From Membranipora membranacea (lineage: Eukaryota > Bryozoa > Gymnolaemata > Cheilostomatida > Membraniporidae), in contig OU612067.1 in the NCBI GenBank assembly GCA_914767715.1, forward strand, positions 33,206,162 to 33,270,161: a DNA stretch of 64,000 nt, read 5' to 3'. Position 1 is the stretch's first letter. Each line of letters begins with the position of its first letter. The translations under genes and the position numbers were made by a program. Positions 1 to 9,800 of the stretch are shown here, in pieces. The notes under the pieces are model-generated. The model was not told where the DNA came from and made no database searches. It saw nothing but the letters and a program-made list of their open reading frames with translations.

Positions 1-57
1 ATGTGGATGAGGATGAGGATGTATTTTCATATTACATATTATTAAACATTATAACAA
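1..57 (+). other. Left part of the last intron of receptor gene 1
   Basis: These bases align with receptor 2 intron 21 just before its last exon (around 31335-31370): both share a GATGT-TTTTCATA stretch followed by an AT-rich run. The intron is then broken by the hAT element starting at 58 and resumes at 4466. The Sushi exon expected upstream lies outside the window. Confidence 0.6.
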
Positions 58-70
58 CAGGGGCGGATTT
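58..70 (+). repeat. Left terminal inverted repeat of the hAT element
   Basis: CAGGGGCGGATTT, matched perfectly in inverse orientation at 4453-4465. Confidence 0.85.
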
Positions 71-851
71 CGCTATGGTCGCATGGGTCCCACGACATAG
101 CATCATCACAGCAATAGATCATTTGCTACATCATCAAGCTACTAAACTACAGATACTAAGACTACTATCATCCTCTTCCTAAAAAAACTAAAGAGAGATT
201 GTAAACTGTTCTATTCAATCTTCTGATTTAATGCATAATTGAAAGAGCTCTACTATGATTCTTGGTTATCCTTGCTTTACACCTGTCTCATGCCTCATAA
301 CATGGATCATAACATCATATCCATTATATAGCTCAGCTACCATAGCAGAAAGATCAGGTAAAAGTAGTTACAAAGTTTGCTGCTGCTTGATTGCATGTTC
401 CTACATGTTCTATATACTTCACTACATACTTTGATTGTAAATTGCCTGATGGAGTCCTCTTACAGATCATACCAAGCCAGCTCAGCTGAAATGCTCAAGC
501 AAAGAATAGTTTGCTTTACATGGGCCGACATTCTCAGTCAGAGGCGATCACCATTCACCGCTGAATCTGACACCAATGATATAACATCCATCACATCCAA
601 ATCTGAACCTGCCCTAAAGTATAGCTTCATAAAGAACAAGCCGTATTATGATGCCAGGTATGGTCAACGTGATATGATTGCAGACATAGTTTTGTTTTTG
701 GCCAGTGACAAACCTTTATGACCAAACTTTGATAACCGCCCAGATCATGGAAGAGAAAGCATTCTTGTGAAAGTCAGTCTTTAGCATGAAAATTGTAACA
801 CACCACATATAGTGACCATCATATATTATATCATATTCTAATATTTTACAG
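71..851 (+). other. 5' part of the hAT element, no recognised domain
   Basis: This stretch between the left inverted repeat and the first recognisable transposase exon should hold the promoter and any upstream exons. An open frame at 377-721 (114 codons) lies here, but I recognise no domain in it and cannot show a splice junction joining it to the zinc-finger exon at 852. Confidence 0.4.
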
Positions 852-3800
852 TTATCAGTTCCCAGATCGGGAATTCACGGAGAGAAGAAACAGCCGTGGG
901 GTTACGAAGAGAAGGTGTTCTGTGGATAAACTTAAAACCTATCCGTTTCTAGCCTACAGTAAGAAGGATGATGGGGTATACTGTGTCCCTTGTCGCCTAT
1001 TTCCAACACAAGGAGATGACAGAGGACGTAAACCTGAACAGTTACTAAACAAGCCCTTTAATAACTGGAGGAAATTCTATGATAGAATAAAGCTGCACAC
1101 CTCGGACAGTAACAGAAGACATTTCCATTGTGTGGTGAGTCCTCACATTACAAATTTTACTAAAATAATTTCTATGAGTAGACATAGTTACAAAACTGCA
1201 AGTATTTTGCCCCAATGACCATATTTCGCACTGGTACCCATAGCAGGAAGTAACATAGTGTTTACAGTACTAATGCAAGTTGCTGGAACTTATAATGCTG
1301 ATATATTTTCAGACTCGCATGGAGTCGTTCGAGGGTGTATTTAGCGGCCAAAAGAATTCAATTCAGGAAAAGTTGTCGAAGGGTCAACAGGAGAAAGCTG
1401 AACACAACCATCAGGTGTTAGAACGGCTAATTGAGGTCATGCGATCTAATATATATCGAAGGGAAGTGCTCTGCGTGGTCATCGAGATGATAGCATTCCT
1501 TCTATAGATGAAGACGATTATATCAACTTGGGCAACTTCAAAGAAGATATACGGAGCAGGGCCAAGTTTGATCTGGTGTTACAAAAACATCTGAAGAAGT
1601 GCCAGGCAAGCACATATGCAGGCTACCTTAGCAAATATGCACAAGCTGACTTCGTATGTGTATTTTTGAAGGAGCTACAAAGAAGCATAGTGACTGAGTC
1701 ACGAAATCAACAAGGGAAGTTCATCTTCGCCGTCTCAGCGGATGAAGTAACTGATTGCTCAAACACAGAGCAGCTGGCGATTGTAATTCGTACTGTACAA
1801 CAGGGTGGGATAATCCGTGAGCGCCTAATTGAATACATTGATCTGGAGAACATCAGAGGGCAGACCGTAGCAACAGCGATCATCTCGTACCTGGAACGCT
1901 TGGGGTATGACATAGAGGACTGTCGTGGTCAGACATATGATGGTGCCTCTAACATGAGCGGGCATCTCAATGGTGCTCAAGCACATATCAAACATATTCA
2001 ACCCAAGGCAGTATTCACTCATTGCAGTAGCCATCGCCTCAATCTATCACTCAATGCCACCTCCACCGTGCAGGAATTCCGTGTGATGATGGAGAATATC
2101 AAGAAACTGGGGATATTCTTCAAGTACTCTCCAAAACGGTCCAACATCTTGCAAGGAATATTAGAAAAAACTGACCCACCTATATCTGTAACAAAGGTAA
2201 TTTTGCAAATTTTGAATCGAAGGGATGTACCTTTCATTAAAATATTACTCTTTCGCAACTCCAAAATCAGCCATAATAACAATGAAGCAATAATACAAGC
2301 CAAATCAGAGCTTTGAAATCCCGATCAAGTCCTTCTCTTGTCATTATTTTAAAATTGACATGTGTGTCATAATTTTATCCAATCCAATAGTGTGTTGCAA
2401 ATCTAAACCAGTTTTTTTATTTTTCCACAACATTCGCAGGTTTCTAATTTTGTAGCTTGAAATCTTCTTTCTCACCACAGCTGAAGCTGATATCTACAAC
2501 ACGCTGGGTAGAAAGACATACAAATCTGACAGAACTGATGACAATGTACAAATATGTACTAACAGCTTTAGAGGAGTTATCAGGTCAATGTCATGATACA
2601 AAGACTGTCTCTGAAGCCAGTGGACTTCTCAGCTATCTAAAGCAGCCAGAGTTTCTTGTGGCATTTGTGATCTCAGAACACATGTTAGGTTATACTAAGC
2701 AGCTAAGCCTTAAATTGCAAGGTGAGTTGGCAGTTCATTCTGTTGACTATCATAATCTGTGATTTCATTATCCAGTCGAGAGTAGAAGATCCTGCAAATT
2801 GATGCGTGCAGTTCACCTTCTCCTGATTGGCAATCTGAAATATTAAGGAAATTAGTTATGCTACGATCAAGAAAACATTGTATATGTAGGAGTGAAGTCT
2901 GTCAGATAGGTTTGAATGCAAATACAATGATTAACTCTGACTACGATTTTCTATTGTTGTTAAGAAGTGTTGCTTTCTAATCGCATCTAGGATCTACCAA
3001 AGATATCCATAGTGCATATGGAGATGTAGGGGAGGTAATAGATGCTGTGGCTGCAGCTAGAGAGAGTGATGAATACACACGGCTGTTCCATAAGGTTGAG
3101 ACCTTATATGGCGACCATGTGCCAATACCTAGAATAGCAAGTCGGCAGACTCTAAGGGCCAACCACTCAAGTGACACTTCAGAGGAGTATTACAAGCTTG
3201 CCTATTTTCTGCCCTACATAGACCATCTGCTGACCGACCTGAAAAGGAGATTCGAACAGTCTCCAGAGCTTGTCAAAGGTGAGACAACTTCACCTTTTCA
3301 TGATTCTATCCAATCAGAATATAATTTCAATCCGCGACTCTTTAGTTGACACCATTTATTAAACATTATTTTTCATGTCATTGACTTCAATACGTCTAGT
3401 GATTAATAGCCGCCATAGAAAATATTTAATGAACTTGCTTTGTATTCGTCTTTTCGTGTGTTACATAAAACAAGCTAGATTGCTTATTTAGGCTTCTACC
3501 TGGTACCCAGCATAATGTCATTTACTGACCTGAGACATTATCTGGAGAAGGTTATGGAGATATGTGCTCTTCATAGAGACGATTTACCCTCTCCGGAGAC
3601 AGTAGAGCAGGAGCTAGCATCATGGTATGTTAAGTACAAACAGGCAGGAACAGCCCTACCAGATGATTTATTGAAAGCATACAAGGCGGCAGAGGCTAGT
3701 GTGAATTACCCTAATGTCACATATCTCCTCAAATTGTTTCTAGCGATCCCTGCTACCAGTGCTTCTACTGAAAGAGCCAACTCAACTTTAAAATTTGTCA

Positions 3801-3964
3801 AGATACGACTCCGGTCTTCATTGAGCCAGGCTTCTTTAAATGCTTTTGTGCTAGGTTATAAACACAGGGCCATTCTTCAGAGCCTCGATGGCAAAACTGT
3901 CGTAAATTCATTTATAGCAATGAAGAGAAGGAGGTTACTCCTGCTTAATCCACTAGCGGAGTAG
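852..3964 (+). pseudogene. hAT transposase with TTF-type zinc finger (ZMYM/DUF4371-like), frameshifted
   Basis: Five exons can be read: 852-1134, 1313-2196, 2481-2721, 2991-3278 and 3492-3964, with GT-AG borders and compatible phases. Exon 1 encodes a TTF-type zinc finger (YPFLAYSK, then CVPCRLF, ending in HFHCVV). Exon 2 carries the RGHRDD motif, DEVTD, the CRGQTYDGASNMSG region and the HCSSHRLNL motif of the RNase H-like hAT fold. Exon 3 has TTRWVER. The last exon has the hAT C-terminal dimerisation sequence (LAIPATSASTERANSTLK). Such enzymes cut and paste the element using its inverted ends. Exon 2 is broken: the frame before about 1450 differs from the frame of RGHRDD at 1462 onwards, and neither is open across both, so this copy is probably inactive unless the shift is a sequencing error. 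Confidence 0.8.
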
Positions 3965-4452
3965 TGACACCTGTCATGCTAATCATACCAACATTTCTGG
4001 CATCAATATTAATTCATGTTTTCTTTTGTTTTGGAGATCGATGGAAAGTATTATCCTATATTAAAAGTATCACAATCTCATCATATGTCTCATGTATATC
4101 AATCATCAGGTATGTAGCTTTACCACGCTTACATTAAAATCTAGAGCTCTGAAATTTGTTGAATTCTTCAGCGGCCAAACCCCCCAGCTGATTTGACTAC
4201 ACAACACTTATTGACGATTTAGGTATGTCTGTGTTTTGTTGACCATTTGCCAGTGTGGTATAGCTTAGCTGATAATGTCCGAAATACCCCTCCTGAGCCC
4301 AAAATACTTTGCCCCGGACCCCGTCGGGGGGCTTACAGCGCCCCCAAACCCCCAGCTGGGTTGGCTCGAGCGCTACGCGCCCTCGGCTGAGGCGCGTCGC
4401 ACCTCAGAGAAACACTAAAATTCATGGTCAAGACCCCTATTGAATATTCTGA

Positions 4453-4465
4453 AAATCCGCCCCTG
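4453..4465 (-). repeat. Right terminal inverted repeat of the hAT element
   Basis: AAATCCGCCCCTG, the inverse of 58-70. Receptor 1 intron sequence resumes at 4466 and aligns to receptor 2 from about 31362. Confidence 0.85.
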
Positions 4466-4484
4466 AACAATATATTCTAGACAG

Positions 4485-4768
4485 GTGTGTTCATTGGCAG
4501 TGTAGCACCTGTCATAGTGATTCTGACCACCTTGATGGTTCTTGTGATAATTTTCCTGAGAAGGCGAAGAAGTACATCGGCTAACAAAGCAGAAGGTACA
4601 GAAAACAGAGTGGAGGAAAGACCACCTACATACATGGAGGTTGAGCTTTCGACTTCTGCTGCTCAGGGTATCACAGAATACGAAGAGGTCAGAAGTTTAC
4701 CTGTGATTGTATCTAAAAGTGGTGATCCAGAATATGAGAACAGTCAAACCATGAATCCATACGAGTAA
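4485..4768 (+). CDS. Receptor gene 1, last exon: transmembrane helix and truncated cytoplasmic tail
   Basis: This phase-1 exon starts after ACAG at 4481-4484 and corresponds to receptor 2 exon 22 (31382-31725). It encodes a hydrophobic helix (PVIVILTTLMVLVIIF), a basic RRRR stop-transfer, and a tail with PPTYMEV, TEYEEV and EYENSQ tyrosine motifs, ending NPYE. The stop TAA at 4766-4768 stands where receptor 2 has TCA. The following 19 codons still read as the homologous tail, including LYEGL, up to a second stop at about 4828. The rest of the gene lies left of the window, and the exon is separated from it by the hAT insertion. Confidence 0.8.
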
Positions 4769-6785
4769 TTGGATACAATAACTGAGAGTGTAGGGGCAGA
4801 TCATCTGTATGAAGGCTTGCAGTACTAACTTCTTTTAAACAGGGCATGCAGTAACTGTGTATTGAGCTTAATTACATCAGCAAATATTTTTTACTAACAA
4901 TTTTGTTTATAAACAGATAATTTGTGGACCGAAAGTTGTGGACAACTCTGAGTTGCAAGGAAGTAGAACGCAAATATACAACTATTTCCTCAACATCTGT
5001 ATGTTATTGTTTGAGATAATAGTATTGACACTGTGTTTGATTGGTTCCTTTATCTAAAAAATCAAAACTATTGTTTTTTTCCTCCAATTGTTATGAACAC
5101 AATTAATTTCGGCCAGCTAATGGAAATAAGCAAACTATTTTCTCCTCTTTACAAATCCTTTCGAGATGAAAGTTCCCGTTAAAATAGATTGATGATAGAT
5201 ATACTTGTGTCTTGGGGACTTAAATTCTCATTTTTATAGTCTTTTGATATCTTATTCACAAACAAGTTTTTATCGTAACTATTCTTATTAAAAGTTTCTT
5301 GTAACTGCCTGGTGTTGTACTAACCTTATCTGCTATTCATTCTGTATAAGCATATGTTTTTAAAGAAAAAATGTATGAGTGTACTTCATCTTTTGCTGAC
5401 TATCACTAATCATCTCCCTTGTCAGGAATGTGCAACTCATACAAGTTGAAACAACAAAGCTATTCCTGTAAAGTTTTAGATAATCCCATCCACCCACTAT
5501 ATAATAGATTTATTTTTAATGACTCTGCACTAACATCTTCTTGAACATTCAGCAGTTTTTTTCTATTCAAGTTGAAAGACAATTAGTACCACATTTACCT
5601 GGAGCAACCTGCGATCCATTTTTGTATGCAGATGGTCGTATGTCAATAACCACATAACCAATGTTAATGATAATAAAATAAAATAAGCAACACAGATGGT
5701 CTATAACCTCATAGTACCCGAGCCACAAGCATATTTCTTAGGCTTGTAGCAAAAGTTTTGCGTAAAAATAATATTGTTTAGAATGGAATGTGAGCCAAGC
5801 CAAGACTTGTTTGACAATCATAAAGCGAATTAAAACTACTGCGCCACAGCTGCAATAAGACTCCTTCATTTCTTTTATTTAGTATTCAAATTTTTAAGCA
5901 AAATTATTATTACCTAATGAAATCAATCAATTGGAACACTAATATTGATTCTTATCAGCAGCAAGCTACTACAATGAAAACTATGCAAAGAGGAAGCTGC
6001 AACTCATAGGTCTATGCAATGTCCTAGAGAACATTTGAATGGTTCTCTGTCCTTGCGATACTTGTGAAAGTTCTTTCAATGAGAGAAGGTCAGCTTTATG
6101 ATGAAAGCACTTAGATTTTGATGAATAATATTTTCACTGCATACATTTATTGATGTTCTTATGAATGAAACAAATTATCCAAATATTATACCTCCCAGGG
6201 GTATAATAGTGGTTTTAATCAGGCTTTTTTGTATGTTTGAACTGAAAGAGGAAGTTAGTTTGGCATTACAACATAATGTTATCACATCAGCGTAGGAGGC
6301 TTAATACTGTGATGGACAGAGAAAGAAAGAACATGATTTGATTCTACGTTCAAGCTACTGATACTTTGTGTTCAGGTATGTTGACTCTTGTATTATATTC
6401 TGCCGACAATCCTTGCAATATTATCTTTACTTATAGGTACTGCATTCAATTTGATAGCTCATGCCCTTCCGAAGCATTTTATTATACATAGCATAACAAG
6501 CCTGTATTGAGATACAGTAAGTAGCATCGATTACCTGCTGTCTGCACTCCCTACACCTCTAAATGAATAGACTTACGCATTCAAAGTTTTTTGAAAATAT
6601 GCCTCGCTTTAGCTCCAATAGGAAGATACTTTTATGGCTAATGGTTTGAGGGTTATCAAAAGGTTATGTGGAGAAACCAAAGGCGGTGAGCTGTCATAAG
6701 GGGATGTGAAGCTTGAACTCCGACTGCTATGAGAAGAAGGAAATCTGTATAACTAATTGGTTTGATATTTATATTTCCATGGCAG
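4769..6785 (+). other. Intergenic region between receptors 1 and 2
   Basis: No gene is recognised. The first part is the relict tail and 3' UTR of receptor 1, and the rest is the upstream region of receptor 2. The whole block is homologous to 31726-35515 between receptors 2 and 3, apart from insertions there, which shows that the duplicated unit includes gene plus intergenic DNA. Confidence 0.6.
6197..6375 (+). promoter_or_regulatory. Candidate core promoter and non-coding first exon of receptor 2
   Basis: A TATA-like GTATAATAG at about 6201 is followed by a stretch ending TTCAG at 6371-6375 with a good donor (GTATGT) right after it. The matching acceptor would be GGCAG at 6781-6785, giving a 5' UTR intron before the ATG at 6811. 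The same TATA-like box and donor recur upstream of receptor 3 (about 34978 and 35158). No transcript evidence is available. Confidence 0.3.
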
Positions 6786-6810
6786 GTGACCACAATAATT
6801 CAAAGGAACA

Positions 6811-6868
6811 ATGATGTCGTATCATACACTAATCCATATTCTATATCTCCTCTCATATGTGAATCAAG
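6811..6868 (+). CDS. Receptor 2 exon 1: signal peptide
   Basis: It starts ATG ATG and encodes a short hydrophobic leader (MMSYHTLIHILYLLSYVNQ), ending in phase 1 before GTACGT. The near-identical exon of receptor 3 at 35541-35598 supports this start. Confidence 0.75.
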
Positions 6869-9800
6869 GTACGTTCTTGGTTGTCAGCGCTTACAAAGTG
6901 CATTGGACTTCTGACTTTAAGCAGGTCTTTCAGAACTCATACCATAATGTGCACACATGACTCTTGCCAATTTTATATTCTTGCGATATCATTTATGGGC
7001 CAAAAACTACCTCATACTATTCTCATACCTTATTCAAAATTGACAGTCATATTTACATACAATCAACGAGAAAATGTAATACATTTTGGTATATCATCTC
7101 CAGCAAGGATCTTGTTATTTTTAGGGTGCACATATGGTATTGCAAACAATGGGACTGCCACTTCTAGTTCGATTCACAGCAGTAGTGGTGGTGTTGATAA
7201 ACCTATAGACAATGTGCGACTCCAATCAACAGACACTGAATTCTTCAGATCTCAGGATAGTGTTGATCAATGGTGGAGAGTTGATTTAGGAGAGCCGTAC
7301 TACATCTTTGTTTTTACAGTGTACAGGCAGACAGGAGCTAACAAGTATAGTGAGTTTACAGAATTGAAGAATATTAACATAGTATGTATGTAGACACCCA
7401 GTAAACAACCATACAGACGCTTAGGTTACTCAAATATTAATATCCCAATGTTGACTAAGCTTCACTTGAGTCCAACATGTAACCAATCTTAGAATTAAAC
7501 TCAAACTCATTCTCAAAAAATTGAGTGTTAAACTCTCTATTCAATGAAGATGTGTTTCTTAAATTCACCATTCTCTCTAAGCAGCTGTATTTTATATCCA
7601 TCACCTTTATGTACTTATGTGGCTATGGATATCAGCTGTAATTGGTCCTGAATAAACTCTGTCTGGACCAACAGAAAACATCTTAAATGTGCAATAGGGT
7701 CTAGGAAAGCAAAAAACAACCACTGTTCATATCAAACCTTTGCCATAACCATGAACAAAAAAAGTAAATTATTTTGCACAAGAACATTATTGATTGATTT
7801 AACCTAACTTAAAGTGTGAAAATCGATGGTCTAGAAGAGTCTACAACAGTGGGGAAAATATTAGCAATCACGGACCACGGATATCCATGAGAGAAAATTC
7901 ATGATTGCTCATTGGTTAATATTATTACTGTGTGCAAGTCATTGGGACTGGGTGTAGCTTGCTACATAAAGAGTTTGACTTTACACCTTGAGCTGGACAA
8001 GCCAATCAAAAGCCCAGTGTATTGAACATGTGACACCTAGAAGCTAATCAAAACAACTTGCAGTGAAAGGAACATAAATCAGGGACACAGTTTTCCGTCA
8101 AGAAGAGACTGCTTAAAGTGGTATCCGGACAATTTCCAAATGTCATTTTCCCACCAAGCCATTTTCTCACATCCCTTTATCCCACCTAGCCATTTTCCCA
8201 CCAAGCTATATTCCCACCGAGCCATTTTCCCACCAGAACATTTTCCTACATATTCGTTTTCCCATCAATAAGATTTCTCACTGATCCATTTTCTCACCGG
8301 GATGTTTTCCCACCGATCTGTTTCCCACCATGATATTTTCTCACCAAGCTGTTTTCCCACCTGGACATTTTCTCACCAATCCATTTTTCCACCTTCACGT
8401 TTTCCCACCAATCCACTTTTCCACCCGGACGTTTTCTTACTTGCTTTTTTCCCACTATTGCTTTTTTTCAAATGAACGCTGGTAGCTTCTTTCTATTTTT
8501 TGTTCCTTTTCCTTCTGCTCTTTTTCAGGCATTAAAAATGTTAATTGAAAGTAGTGTTAGAGTCTGGTCATGAAAGCTTGTTGTTCCGTTTTTATTCTAG
8601 AATCCTGCAGTCTATGACCGTTGGTGTTAAAAGTTCTGGCAGAGGTTATGAAATGACTTGAACAGTTTTCTCATGATTTTTAAAAACTTCGTTCTTGTAC
8701 AATTCCTTGTTCCTTGTGTTCACCGAAGGAGTTAAAGACTCCTAAGTTCACCTAAGGGACTGTTGTCAGATTCATTGGGGCGCCTGTTCATAAACAGAAG
8801 ATGCACACAAAATCTTGGAATGAAGATCGGCTGGAACAAACGTCGACGGGATTGAACTTACTGGAATGAACGTTGTCTAGTATGAAAGTAAAAAATCGTG
8901 AAATGAACGTAGAAAGTGCTGGATTGAACGCCGACTACACTAGTTGGTATAAAGAGTCAACAGGAGAGCAACTCCCCAAAATAATCGTGTTATAAAACCA
9001 GCATACGTCTTATGAACAATAACTGTAACAATGCTTGTCTATATGGGTTTTGGTTTAAATTTATAATTTGTGATTATGCTAAGGTAACTAATGTAGCCAT
9101 GCCAAACCACATGTGCTGCGCATTTCGTACTATTTGTATTTATTTATAATGTTTGGTACCAGTAACGGCAGCAGGTTTTGACAGGCTAAGTTCGGTGGGG
9201 GAGGGTGGGAATTTCCCTGCATCACCCGCTGTAGCTCGATTCTACCTTTATGGTAGTGTCCTAAAATGAGTAGGGGTATAGACTCTGTTGTGTACATTTT
9301 AAGACAAAAAGGTTTTTAAAAAAATCAATTAAAAACCTCTGACAGAGATAGGGCGTGACAGACGGCTAAAACACTAGCAGTTGATATGACGTCATCGATT
9401 GGATTGCAACATGATTTTGGTATGTTTCCGTACATTGTATATAAGTGATAGATAAAAGCGCATCTTTATGTTCTTGTCACAAACATAACAGATGTGATAA
9501 CTTAAAAGGCAACCAAGGTTTCAAACAACTTCTCGTCGTTGGCCATTGATTAATAGCAGAATGCACCTTATGCATGGGGAAAAAGACAAAATATAATTCG
9601 GATGATTATTCAGCCAGAATTCTTGTGAAACCTTTCTTCCATCAGGTACTCAAACTCAGCTAAAAGAGAATACCACATAGCAGTTTCCTGTTCCTGTTAT
9701 TAATTAGCCTGTTCTCTATAATTATTACAGTCTTGGAACCTCCCCTAAACTGAAGTGTTAACAAGCTTAGAGTCAGCAACTACTTTGAGTTTTGCATCGC

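Larger units (their letters stand above)
58..4465 (+). mobile_element. hAT-type DNA transposon inserted in receptor gene 1
   Basis: The element begins CAGGGGCGGATTT at 58-70 and ends with the reverse complement at 4453-4465, a 13-bp perfect terminal inverted repeat of the CAGGGG type known from hAT elements. It encloses a multi-exon transposase with a TTF zinc finger and a hAT dimerisation end, on the same strand. The right sub-terminal part (about 4310-4400) is GC-rich. The receptor 2 paralogue is uninterrupted at this position, which supports insertion. The flanks share only AACAA on both sides, so a clean 8-bp hAT target duplication is not visible. Confidence 0.85.

Noticed and set aside
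377-721. 114-codon frame at the 5' end of the hAT element
   Set aside because: No domain is recognised and no supported splice junction to the transposase exons was found.
8122-8460. Regular short repeats that could suggest a CRISPR array
   Set aside because: The 16-bp units are contiguous and degenerate with no spacers, and the context is an animal intron.
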